Assembly: GCA_009911305.1 (NCBI GenBank)
Contig: QXXC01000003.1
Coordinates: forward strand, 62,001 to 126,000
From: Clostridiaceae bacterium
GTDB lineage: Bacteria; Bacillota; Clostridia; Lachnospirales; Lachnospiraceae
Reading direction: 5' to 3'
DNA: 64,000 nucleotides
Positions 42,904 to 50,676 of the stretch are shown one piece after another. Every line of letters begins with the position of its first letter. Position 1 is the stretch's first letter. The notes beneath the pieces are model-generated. The model did no database searches. It saw only the letters and a program-made list of their open reading frames with translations, and was not told the DNA's origin. The position numbers and the translations under genes are program-made.

Positions 42904-44358
42904 ATGCTGATACAGGAGAATCTTTCGATTGAGGAAAAGCTGAGGATATTAACCGACGGGGCGAAGTATGATGTGGCATGTACATCCAGCGGCGTGGGAC
43001 GCGCGGGAAAGGACGGGAGCCTGGGGAACAGCCGCATCGACGGGCTGTGCCACAGTTTTGCCCCGGACGGAAGGTGCATCTCCCTTCTGAAGATTTTATA
43101 TACGAACCAGTGCATCCACGACTGCCGCTACTGCATTAACCGCCGGAGCAATGACACGGTGCGCACCGCCTTCACGCCGGAGGAGGTCTGCCGGCTGACG
43201 ATGGAGTTTTACAGGAGGAATTATATTGAGGGCCTGTTTTTAAGCTCCGGGATTCTGGATACGCCGGATTACACGATGGAGCAGCTTTACCGGACGCTGT
43301 ACCTGCTGCGCAGGGAGTATCATTTTAACGGCTATATCCATGTAAAGGCCATTCCCGGCGCGGATCCGGCCCTGATTGAGCGGGTGGGGTTTCTGGCGGA
43401 CCGGATGAGTGTGAATCTGGAGCTTCCGACAGCGGAAGGGCTTAAGAAGCTGGCCCCGGGCAAGACGCGTGAGAAGATTCTGCGGCCGATGCGCCAGATT
43501 CAGATCGGCATCGCGAGGCAGATGGAGCGCGAGGGGCTTCTGGAGCGGAAAGGGGCGGTCCTTCCGGATGCGGTGAAAAAGGCTCTGGGGACGGCCGGGA
43601 CGGCTCTGGCGCCTGGCGCCCCCGAACCTCCGCGTCCGCGCGTCCTCCAGGGGCGATCGATTTACGGAAACTACGGTCTGGGGCGGATATCGAACCGGAA
43701 GGAATATTTTGTGCCGGCCGGGCAGAGCACGCAGATGATTGTGGGGGCGACGCCGGAGAGCGATTACCACATGATCACCGTCGCGGAGGCGCTTTACCAG
43801 AATTTTGGCTTAAAACGCGTTTTTTACTCTGCATTTGTGCGGGTGAACGAGGACAGCCAGCTTCCGGATCTTCCGGGCGGGCCGCCGCTTCTCCGGGAGC
43901 ACAGGCTTTACCAGGCGGACTGGCTTTTGCGGTATTATGGCTTTACAGCTTCAGAGCTTCTGAGCGAGGCGCGCCCGAATTTTAATGTATTCCTGGATCC
44001 CAAGTGCGACTGGGCGCTGCAGAATCTGGGACAGTTTCCGGTGGAGGTGAACCGGGCTTCGTATGCCATGCTTCTGCGCGTGCCCGGGATTGGAACCAAA
44101 TCAGCCATGCGGATCGTGGCAGCCAGGAAGCGGGCGGCTCTCAGGTTTGAGGATTTGAAGAAGATAGGCGTTGTGCTAAAGCGCGCCCTGTATTTTATTA
44201 CATGCTCCGGACGGATGATGTATCCGATCCGCATGAGCGAAGATTCCATAGCGGCCCGGCTCATAGGGGAAGAACGGCGTAAGTCCCTGGATCTGGAGCA
44301 GAGCGGGCTGTACAGGCAGATGTCGATGTTTGACGATTTTCATATGGAGAGGGCTTGA
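42904..44358 (+). CDS. Putative DNA modification/repair radical SAM protein
   Basis: A 484-residue radical SAM enzyme of the TIGR03916-like group. The [4Fe-4S] and SAM site is CIHDCRYCIN with Cys near residues 70, 74 and 77, and a C-terminal helix-hairpin-helix motif VPGIGTKSAMRIVAARK lies near 395. That motif binds DNA non-specifically, so the substrate is DNA. The next gene overlaps it and is the TIGR03915-type partner that always accompanies this group. Two LexA-like boxes upstream suggest SOS control. The lesion repaired is unknown. Confidence 0.87.
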   Translation: MLIQENLSIEEKLRILTDGAKYDVACTSSGVGRAGKDGSLGNSRIDGLCHSFAPDGRCISLLKILYTNQCIHDCRYCINRRSNDTVRTAFTPEEVCRLTMEFYRRNYIEGLFLSSGILDTPDYTMEQLYRTLYLLRREYHFNGYIHVKAIPGADPALIERVGFLADRMSVNLELPTAEGLKKLAPGKTREKILRPMRQIQIGIARQMEREGLLERKGAVLPDAVKKALGTAGTALAPGAPEPPRPRVLQGRSIYGNYGLGRISNRKEYFVPAGQSTQMIVGATPESDYHMITVAEALYQNFGLKRVFYSAFVRVNEDSQLPDLPGGPPLLREHRLYQADWLLRYYGFTASELLSEARPNFNVFLDPKCDWALQNLGQFPVEVNRASYAMLLRVPGIGTKSAMRIVAARKRAALRFEDLKKIGVVLKRALYFITCSGRMMYPIRMSEDSIAARLIGEERRKSLDLEQSGLYRQMSMFDDFHMERA

Positions 44359-45167
44359 TGGTTGTTTTTGTATGTGAGGATAGCTTTGAGGGGATTCTGT
44401 GCGGCGTGTATGATGCGTGGACGAGCCGCCTGGGGCATAAGAATGTAAAGCTGGCTGTGGACGGGCAGTATGATCTGGAGATGTTTGCGGATTATCGGGA
44501 CGCGGCTGTGTCAGAGGAAAAGGCGCAGAAGGTGGCGCTGGCGGTGCGGACGAAGATCTCGGAGCATGCGTATGCATGGATTTACCGCGCGTCCCTAAGC
44601 TTTGAGCCTCAGAAGGCGGACTGCATCTACCGTTTTCTGATCTTCGGCTTCCATATCGGGGCAGAGGTGATAAGGGCGCTGCAGATCCCGGCGGTGCAGG
44701 AGGTATTCCGGCTTAACCGCAGCGTGGGCAACGAGAGCCATCTGCTGACCGAATTTCTGCGCTTTTCCGAGCTTCCCCAGAAGGTGCTGCTGGCTGTGAT
44801 CGGGCCGAAGAATGATGTGACGGCGCTTTTGATGCCGCATTTCAGTGATCGGCTGCGGGGAGAACGGTTCATTATTTTTGACGAGAAGCGGGAGAAAGCG
44901 GCGGTGCATCTGTCCGGGACGGAGTGGTATATGATGACAGGCGCAGAGGCAGCGCGGCTTCACGAGCTGGCAAGGCAGACGGATTCGAGCGAGTATGCCG
45001 TCCTGTGGAAGGCTTTTTTTGACAGCGTAGGGATTCAGGAGCGGACGAATTATGTCTGTCAGAGGGGGCATCTTCCTCTTCGGTTCAGGCCGTATATGAC
45101 GGAATTTCAGCAGGGCGGACGCAGCCGTTCTGACGCCGTGAACGATGATGGGGTGATGACAGGTTAA
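44358..45167 (+). CDS. TIGR03915-family probable DNA metabolism protein (DUF4130)
   Basis: A 269-residue partner of the preceding radical SAM enzyme. The N-terminus VFVCEDSFEGILCGVYDAW and the C-terminal TNYVCQRGHLPLRFRPYMTEF match the DUF4130 pattern. Its start ATG 44358 shares a base with the TGA of the partner gene (TGATG), so the two are translationally coupled. It has no predicted membrane segment. The biochemical role is unknown; by neighbour it is part of DNA repair under SOS control. Confidence 0.83.
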   Translation: MVVFVCEDSFEGILCGVYDAWTSRLGHKNVKLAVDGQYDLEMFADYRDAAVSEEKAQKVALAVRTKISEHAYAWIYRASLSFEPQKADCIYRFLIFGFHIGAEVIRALQIPAVQEVFRLNRSVGNESHLLTEFLRFSELPQKVLLAVIGPKNDVTALLMPHFSDRLRGERFIIFDEKREKAAVHLSGTEWYMMTGAEAARLHELARQTDSSEYAVLWKAFFDSVGIQERTNYVCQRGHLPLRFRPYMTEFQQGGRSRSDAVNDDGVMTG

Positions 45168-45189
45168 GAAAAACGTAAGAAGCATTCCG

Positions 45190-45218
45190 TTGACAGTGGA
45201 ATGCTTTCCTTTTATACT
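45190..45218 (+). promoter_or_regulatory. Promoter of the GntR-ABC operon
   Basis: Perfect TTGACA (45190-45195), a 17-base spacer and TATACT (45213-45218). Confidence 0.85.
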
Positions 45219-45221
45219 AAG

Positions 45222-45242
45222 TGTATTAAATGAGTTAATACA
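45222..45242. promoter_or_regulatory. Palindromic operator, probable GntR/YtrA-type site
   Basis: TGTATTAA, spacer ATGAG, TTAATACA: perfect 8-base arms spanning the transcript start just after the -10 box. A dimer of the regulator encoded at once downstream would repress its own operon here. Confidence 0.75.
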
Positions 45243-45283
45243 ATTAATTCATGGAACACACCAAATCAGGAAAGGAGGCATCC

Positions 45284-45694
45284 ATGATTCTGATTGACTA
45301 CAAGGATCGCAGGCCCATTTATGAGCAGGTGGCGGAGAAGATGTCAGAGCTGATGCTTCGGGGGATTCTGGCGCAGGACAGCCAGCTTCCGTCTGTCCGC
45401 AGCCTGGCCACGGATCTGTCGATCAATCCGAATACGATTCAGCGGGCCTATGCAGAGCTGGAGCGCCAGGGGTATATTTATTCCGTAAAGGGAAGAGGGA
45501 GCTTTGTGTCAGAGAACGGGCAGATACGGAAAAAGAAGAGGCTGGATGTGTTTGTCCGGCTGGGAGAGCTGGTGGAGGACGCAAAGGGCGTCGGGATCAC
45601 GATGCTGGAGTTCCAGGAGCAGGTGATCCTGCGCTTCGGAAATGCGGCAGAGACGCCAGGGGAGAATGTGGCAGAGAAGGGGGACAGCATATGA
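45284..45694 (+). CDS. GntR-family regulator, YtrA type
   Basis: A 136-residue repressor. The winged-helix N-terminus YEQVAEKMSELMLRGILAQDSQLPSVRSLATDLSINPNTIQRAYAELERQGYIYSVKGRGSFV (quoted in part) is typical, and there is no large effector domain, only a short dimerising helical tail, as in YtrA. Such regulators are encoded at the head of ABC exporter operons and sense cell-envelope stress. Start ATG 45284 is five bases after AAAGGAGG. It is coupled (overlap) to the ATPase gene. Confidence 0.92.
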   Translation: MILIDYKDRRPIYEQVAEKMSELMLRGILAQDSQLPSVRSLATDLSINPNTIQRAYAELERQGYIYSVKGRGSFVSENGQIRKKKRLDVFVRLGELVEDAKGVGITMLEFQEQVILRFGNAAETPGENVAEKGDSI

Positions 45695-46590
45695 TTGAAG
45701 CCATTGGTTTGACGAAACGTTTTGGAGACATCACGGCCGTGGATCATATTAATGCCCGGATACGGGATGGGAATGTGTTTGGCCTGATTGGGACGAACGG
45801 GGCCGGGAAGAGCACGTTTCTGAGGATGGCGGCCGGGATCTTAAAGCCGGACGAGGGACAGATCCGGATAGACGGGGCGGATGTGTTTGAAAATGCGGCG
45901 TTAAAGGCCTCATTTTTCTACATTTCAGACGAACAGTTTTTCTTAAGCAATGCGACGCCGGAGGATATGGCGGTGTTTTATTCCTGCGTATACCCGGAGT
46001 TTGACAGAAACCGCTTTTTTAAGCTTTTGGGCGCGTTTGAGCTGGCGAAAAAACGCAAGATCAATACCTTTTCCAAGGGGATGAAGAAGCAGCTCTCCGT
46101 GCTTTTGGGAATATGCGCCAACACAAGCTACATTTTCTGCGACGAGACGTTTGACGGCTTGGATCCGGTGATGCGCCAGACGGTGAAAAGCCTGTTTGCA
46201 AACGATATGGAGGAGCGGAACCTGACGCCCATCATCGCCTCGCACAACCTGCGGGAGCTGGAGGATATCTGCGATCATGTGGGGCTTCTGCACAAGGGCG
46301 GTATCCTGCTCTCCAGGGATCTGGATGATATGAAGCTGAATATCCATAAGGTGCAGTGCGTCCTGCTTCCGGACTGTGAGCCGGAGGATCTGGCGGGCCT
46401 TGAAATCATCGGGACCGAGAAGCGGGGAAGCCTTCTGACGCTTACGATCCGGGGAGCGAAGGAGGAGATCACGTCAGTTCTGCAGTCGTATCATCCGGTC
46501 TTTTTTGAGATGCTCCCGCTGTCTTTGGAGGAGATATTTATCAGTGAAACGGAGGTGGCAGGCTATGACATCAAGAAGCTTGTTCTTTAA
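45691..46590 (+). CDS. ABC transporter ATP-binding protein
   Basis: A 299-residue nucleotide-binding protein with Walker A GTNGAGKST near residue 36, signature FSKGMKKQLSVLLGI near 125 and Walker B YIFCDETFDGLDP near 150. The DRA-type C-terminal extension (about residues 205-299) is typical for YtrB-like exporters. It overlaps the GntR gene by four bases and the permease gene by 26. Together the three are a YtrABC-like antibiotic-stress or lipid-linked export system. Confidence 0.93.
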   Translation: MIEAIGLTKRFGDITAVDHINARIRDGNVFGLIGTNGAGKSTFLRMAAGILKPDEGQIRIDGADVFENAALKASFFYISDEQFFLSNATPEDMAVFYSCVYPEFDRNRFFKLLGAFELAKKRKINTFSKGMKKQLSVLLGICANTSYIFCDETFDGLDPVMRQTVKSLFANDMEERNLTPIIASHNLRELEDICDHVGLLHKGGILLSRDLDDMKLNIHKVQCVLLPDCEPEDLAGLEIIGTEKRGSLLTLTIRGAKEEITSVLQSYHPVFFEMLPLSLEEIFISETEVAGYDIKKLVL

Positions 46591-48883
46591 AATGATGAGG
46601 GAAAATACGAAGCAGCGCCTCTGGACGATTGCAGTGATTTTTCTGCTGTTTTTCTTTTTATTTCCGATCCGGACCGCCCTGTCTGTGAATTCCTGGCTGA
46701 GCCCGGAGGTTCTCAGCATGTATGCAAAGGCGGAGGGGGACGCCCTGATACTGGCCAGAGAACAGTTGGCGGAACAGTTTATCTCCTTTTGCTCTGTGGA
46801 AAATGGGGGAATCGTGTTTCTGATGATGGCGCTTTCCATCCTCTGCGCCCTGTCGGGCTTTTCCTGGCTGCACTCGAAAAAGAAGGTGGACTTTTTTCAC
46901 AGCCTTCCGATCCGCAGGGAGCTTTTGTTTTTCGTGATGCTGGCAGACGGTTTTCTCTACACCGCTGTTCCGTATCTGATCAATATGGCGGCAGCGGGCG
47001 TTCTTTTGACCGTAAAGGGCGTGTGGATTCCATGGGGAACGATCCTTTCCGACTATCTGATCCACATGACGTTTTATTTCCTGCTTTACATGACGGCTGT
47101 CACAGCAGTTCTGATGACGGGAAATATCATCATCAGCTTCCTGGGTGTTCTGGTCTTTTTCCTGTGGGGGCCGGGGATAACGTTTCTTTGCGGCGCATAT
47201 ATTGATTATTTCTTTCAGACCTGCTACAACGACGGCAAAATCATGCTCTGGTGGGCTACGCATTCCTCCCCGGCCGGGTGGTATGTGAGAGCGGCCGAAC
47301 AGGCGGCAAATGAGATGCCGGTCAGCATGGCGCTGTGGGCGCTGGCGGCCGGGCTGGCGCTTCTCGCCCTGTCTGTCTTTCTTTACCGAAAACGTCCGTC
47401 TGAGGCGGCCGGGCGGGCGATGGCGTTTGGCGTAAGCCAGCCGGTGATTAAGTTTTTAATCACAATCCCCTCTGCCCTTCTGGGATATCTGGTCTTTCTC
47501 TCGGTTACGGGACGGGACGGATGGGGCGTGTTCGGCCTGCTGTGCGGGCTGCTGCTCAGCAATTGCGTGATTGAGGTCATATACGAATTTGATTTCAAAC
47601 GTTTGTTTGCCCACAAATGGCAGATGGCGGCATGCGCCGTGATCTCCATTGCGGTTACGGCATTTTTCCGCTTTGACTTATGCGGCTATGATTCCTACCT
47701 GCCCTCTGGCGCCAGCGCGGAAGCGGCCGGGATCTGGAGTCATAATTTGGAGGCGAATGCCAGGGACAGCTATCATGCGCGGCCTGTACTTAAGGGAACG
47801 GAGAACGCGTATGTGGCGTGGCTGACGCCGGAGAGCGGGGAGATAGCGCGGCAGATGCGGATCGCGGATGTGGAAACCATACGCGGGATAGCCGGACAGG
47901 GCATTCAGGATGTCTCAAAGAGGCGGAGCCTGATGTTCAGGGGAAGAGGATACCAAGGGGAAGATTACAGGAATGAAAGCGATATCTGGGGTCATGTGCT
48001 GATCGCCTGGCATTTAAAGAGCGGCCGCACGGTTTACCGGAATTATTACATGAACCTGACCGCCGCCGCATCGTATCTGGATGCGGTATACGATATGGAG
48101 GAATATAAGGAAACGACCTATCCGGTTCTGCAATATCAGCCGGAGGAGATTGCGGGCGTCAATTACCAGGAAAACGGGGATGCGTCCCATGTGACGTTTC
48201 CGTCACAAGAAGCCCGCGGACAGCTTCTTTTAACCTACCAGAAGGAGCTGAAAGCCCTGACCGCGCAGACAAGAAGGTCAGAGAGCCCGGTGGGCGCGAT
48301 CCAGTTTAAAACGCAGGAAATGCAGACCATAATTGACGTGCTCCGGACGGGCGGCGGGAATTACCTGTCATTTAACAACAAACTGTATTTCCCGATATAC
48401 CCCTCCTTTACGGAAACGATCGCGCTGCTTGAGAAATACGGGATCAAGGTCGGTTCCACACTGACGGCGGATACGGTGGAAAAGATTGTCCTGGAATTTT
48501 CGGGAGGCTATCGGAAGGATGGGAAGAAGAATGACAGCCTGACGAAGACGGAGACGATTACGGATAAGGAGACGATCCGGGAAATCCTGGAGAGCGCTGT
48601 GTCCAGGGAAATGGTGACGGATGATTCGATGAATGCGCTCTACAACGACGTGAGTATCCGGGCGTTTGTACGCATCCCGTCAGAGGTTCCTGCGGACGAA
48701 GGGCCGGACGAATGGGATGAGCTCTGGGAAGCGGAACAGGAGGCGGCGCAGTACGTGGAGTCTTCGGGGGAGTACGAGGTATACAGCCTGCTCTTTGATC
48801 TGGATCGGATTCCGGACTTCGTGGCAAAACGCTTTGAACTGACGGACGAAATGCTGGAAATGGGCGCCTGGAGGGCTTATTAG
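46565..48883 (+). CDS. Large ABC transporter permease
   Basis: A 772-residue membrane protein. Spans are found near residues 18-35, 80-97, 125-150, 170-205, 240-260, 290-330 and 350-370, followed by a 390-residue extracytoplasmic region without further obvious spans. The first residues MTSRSLFFKMMRENTKQRLW are the usual ABC-2-type start. Start ATG 46565 is preceded by GGAGGTGG and overlaps the ATPase gene. The C-terminal soluble part has no named motif that I recognise. It ends in front of a strong GC-rich hairpin. Confidence 0.85.
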   Translation: MTSRSLFFKMMRENTKQRLWTIAVIFLLFFFLFPIRTALSVNSWLSPEVLSMYAKAEGDALILAREQLAEQFISFCSVENGGIVFLMMALSILCALSGFSWLHSKKKVDFFHSLPIRRELLFFVMLADGFLYTAVPYLINMAAAGVLLTVKGVWIPWGTILSDYLIHMTFYFLLYMTAVTAVLMTGNIIISFLGVLVFFLWGPGITFLCGAYIDYFFQTCYNDGKIMLWWATHSSPAGWYVRAAEQAANEMPVSMALWALAAGLALLALSVFLYRKRPSEAAGRAMAFGVSQPVIKFLITIPSALLGYLVFLSVTGRDGWGVFGLLCGLLLSNCVIEVIYEFDFKRLFAHKWQMAACAVISIAVTAFFRFDLCGYDSYLPSGASAEAAGIWSHNLEANARDSYHARPVLKGTENAYVAWLTPESGEIARQMRIADVETIRGIAGQGIQDVSKRRSLMFRGRGYQGEDYRNESDIWGHVLIAWHLKSGRTVYRNYYMNLTAAASYLDAVYDMEEYKETTYPVLQYQPEEIAGVNYQENGDASHVTFPSQEARGQLLLTYQKELKALTAQTRRSESPVGAIQFKTQEMQTIIDVLRTGGGNYLSFNNKLYFPIYPSFTETIALLEKYGIKVGSTLTADTVEKIVLEFSGGYRKDGKKNDSLTKTETITDKETIREILESAVSREMVTDDSMNALYNDVSIRAFVRIPSEVPADEGPDEWDELWEAEQEAAQYVESSGEYEVYSLLFDLDRIPDFVAKRFELTDEMLEMGAWRAY

Positions 48884-48980
48884 GGAAAACAGGATTTTTT
48901 TCCGGGCATTATTCAAACATGTGAAAGGATGAGAAATATGCTATAGCCATGAGACAGGGCAGATCACTGTGATAAGTGAG

Positions 48981-49007
48981 CCCCCCTGGAGCGGCAGCTC
49001 CGGGGGG
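48981..49007. terminator. GC-rich hairpin after the permease gene
   Basis: CCCCCC and GGAGC on the left pair with GCTCC and GGGGGG on the right around GGCA, with one bulged T. No T-run follows, so termination is possible but not certain. Confidence 0.5.
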
Positions 49008-49065
49008 CGGTTCGTTCTATAATGTGCTTAAAAATCCACGCTTCTAATTTGTCCTAAGGAGACAG

Positions 49066-49092
49066 TTTCGTGGAATACGTCTTTTTAGAAAG
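49066..49092. repeat. Third, degenerate copy of the recombinase-site-like element
   Basis: TTTCGTGGAAT, ACGTC, TTTTTAGAAAG. The first 15 bases are identical to those of the left inverton repeat at 50377 in the same orientation. The right arm is degenerate. The truncated TetR frame opens within it. Confidence 0.5.
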
Positions 49093-49343
49093 CAGCCGGA
49101 TACAGCAAAGCGACTTTATATGTGTATTTTGAGAACAAAGAGGAAATTGTCGGTATCTTAGCGCTGGACAGCATGAAAAAACTTTATCATTACATTGCTT
49201 CTGCACTGGAGCAGCGGGAAACCACAAAAGAACAATACAAGTTCATTTGTCGTGGATTGGTTCAGTATCAGGAAGAATTTCCGTTCTACTTCAAAACGGT
49301 ATTGGATAAAATCAATATTGACTTTTTCACCTTTTGTGTATGA
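49089..49343 (+). pseudogene. Truncated TetR-family regulator
   Basis: The frame opens after a TAG at 49086-49088 and reads KAAGYSKATLYVYFENKEE, the recognition helix and following turn of a TetR DNA-binding domain, then about 60 residues of ligand-domain helix. The usual first 35-40 residues are missing. The truncation coincides with the repeat at 49066-49092. There is no ATG with a ribosome site, so it is probably not expressed. A GTG at 49122 is possible but lacks a ribosome site. Confidence 0.7.
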
Positions 49344-49378
49344 TTTAGAATTTCCTTTTAAAAGTGAGTATAGTGTGA

Positions 49379-49384
49379 TATAAT
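49379..49384 (+). promoter_or_regulatory. Extended -10 element before the second Uma2 gene
   Basis: TGATATAAT: TATAAT with an upstream TG one base away. No good -35 is visible. Confidence 0.5.
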
Positions 49385-49410
49385 ACATAATAGAAGGAAG
49401 GCGGTGGATA

Positions 49411-49959
49411 ATGGCAGAGGCAGCAGTACAGGAAAAAGTGTATACAATAGATGATATTTATGCTTTACCAGATGGAGAGAGGGCAGAGTTGATAGACGGG
49501 AAGATTTATTATATGGCTCCTCCCAGCAGGACACATCAAAAGATTAGTTGGAAGCTGCACCAGGCAATAGGAAACTATATTGATAGCAAAGGCGGACAAT
49601 GTGAGGTTTATGCGGCTCCTTTTGCTGTGTTTTTGAGTGAGGATGATATTAACTATATTGAACCAGATATCAGTGTGGTTTGTGATACATCTAAGTTGGA
49701 TGAGAAAGGTTGTCATGGAGCGCCTGATTGGATCATTGAAGTGGTATCTCCAAGCAGTAAAAGGATGGATTACTATGCTAAATTGTTTAAATATAGGACA
49801 GCAGGCGTTAAGGAATATTGGATTGTAGATTATGAGAAAAACTGTATAACAGTATATGATTTTCAAAATGATAGTGGAGATGATTATACATTTTCTGATA
49901 CAATTCCTGTAGGAATTTATCCAGATTTGGAGATTGATTTAAGCAAAATAAATAAGTGA
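49411..49959 (+). CDS. Uma2-family (DUF820) putative endonuclease, second copy
   Basis: A 182-residue protein, longer and closer to the Uma2 consensus than the copy at 7565. Motifs: DIYALPDGERAELIDGKIYYMAPPSRTHQ near the start, YIEPDISVVCDTSKL near residue 85 and the active-site-like DWIIEVVSPSSKRMDYYAK with a catalytic Glu and downstream Lys/Tyr near 110. AT-rich DNA with an extended -10 upstream and a terminator downstream mark it as an independent cassette. Function is unknown. Confidence 0.82.
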   Translation: MAEAAVQEKVYTIDDIYALPDGERAELIDGKIYYMAPPSRTHQKISWKLHQAIGNYIDSKGGQCEVYAAPFAVFLSEDDINYIEPDISVVCDTSKLDEKGCHGAPDWIIEVVSPSSKRMDYYAKLFKYRTAGVKEYWIVDYEKNCITVYDFQNDSGDDYTFSDTIPVGIYPDLEIDLSKINK

Positions 49960-49982
49960 AAAAGAATAAAGTTTATGAGTTG

Positions 49983-50018
49983 AACCATAAGACAGAGAGG
50001 ATCTGTTTTATGGTTTTT
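49983..50018. terminator. Terminator after the second Uma2 gene
   Basis: AACCATAAGACAGA pairs with TCTGTTTTATGGTT around GAGGA, then TTTTC. A-rich on the left, so it may act both ways. Confidence 0.75.
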
Positions 50019-50210
50019 CTTTTGTAAGCGCCAAATAGGTTCTTTCCAACGTTTGTTGAGTTGATAAACATTTCATGATGTAAATGCGAATATACCACGT
50101 TTTACATGGTGATAATAATCTTTTCAACTAAGTTTGGAAAAAAACTTTTTACCGTTTACTGTTTCGTTATTGCTAAATTGCTGAGATAAACGAAATTATT
50201 ATGTCGCTGT

Positions 50211-50253
50211 AAGCCCTCGTAGAAATGGCCGAATAAAAACTACGGGGGCTTTT
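50211..50253. terminator. Second terminator hairpin upstream of the polysaccharide promoter
   Basis: AAGCCCTCGTAG pairs with CTACGGGGGCTTTT across a 17-base loop. It would insulate the left flank of the inverton region. Confidence 0.65.
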
Positions 50254-50376
50254 AGTGTATTTTGAGATGAAGGGGAGAAGTGTAACGGTTGTATCACCCC
50301 GGGTATTGTTTTCACAGGAATGAATGTAATACTGTGCGGGGTTTCTGCTTTGATTCAGGACAGGACGGTTCTCCCG

Positions 50377-50403
50377 TTTCGTGGAATACGTGATTCTACG
50401 AAA
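50377..50403. repeat. Left inverted repeat (candidate site-specific recombination site)
   Basis: TTTCGTGGAAT, core ACGTG, ATTCTACGAAA. Itself near-palindromic. It is 25/27 identical to the reverse complement of the repeat at 50555-50581. Confidence 0.75.
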
Positions 50404-50516
50404 AATGAATGATGGTAATTTGGTTTGAAATCTGATATTTCGATCTGGAAATTGAAATTAAGAATTTTATAATGAAATGAATTGATATTTTTAAACATTT
50501 ATGATAGAAAATCCCA

Positions 50517-50545
50517 TTGAAATAACCGGGAAAGCGTAGTATAAT
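50517..50545 (+). promoter_or_regulatory. Promoter of the polysaccharide locus, inside the inverted repeats
   Basis: TTGAAA (50517-50522), a 17-base spacer and TATAAT (50540-50545), pointing right. The start point falls near 50552, at the inner edge of the right repeat. It is the only recognisable promoter upstream of the LoaP gene. Confidence 0.8.
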
Positions 50546-50554
50546 GGATAAAAA

Positions 50555-50581
50555 TTTCTTAGAATCACGTATTCTACGAAA
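50555..50581. repeat. Right inverted repeat (candidate site-specific recombination site)
   Basis: TTTCTTAGAAT, core CACGT, ATTCTACGAAA. Reading its complement gives arms and a core ACGTG that match the left repeat, in opposite orientation. Confidence 0.75.
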
Positions 50582-50640
50582 TCGGAAGGCTTATGCAGAG
50601 CCTGGTTATGGATGATCCGTCAGGCGATTCCGTTTTCGGG

Positions 50641-50661
50641 CGTGTCTGAAACACGCTCTGG
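50641..50661. repeat. Dispersed palindrome, family A, copy 7
   Basis: CGTGTCTGAAACACG, CTCTGG. It lies in the mRNA leader just before the LoaP ribosome site (GGAAGGAG). Confidence 0.65.
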
Positions 50662-50676
50662 GAAGGAGAAAGGGAA

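Larger units (their letters stand above)
49960..50676. other. Long non-coding stretch before the polysaccharide locus
   Basis: No gene is supported. It contains two terminator hairpins (49983-50018, 50211-50253), the two inverted repeats 50377-50403 and 50555-50581, the promoter 50517-50545 between them and a dispersed palindrome (50641-50661). All are AT-rich except the palindrome. Confidence 0.7.

Noticed and set aside
50377-50403. Chromosomal dif site
   Set aside because: The arm-core-arm layout is similar, but two inverted copies flank a promoter and the arms do not match a known Firmicutes dif sequence.
50377-50581. Insertion sequence or MITE bounded by the inverted repeats
   Set aside because: No transposase and no flanking target-site duplication is visible, and the central part is a promoter with a normal spacer, which fits an invertible segment better. 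A 205-bp MITE cannot be fully excluded.
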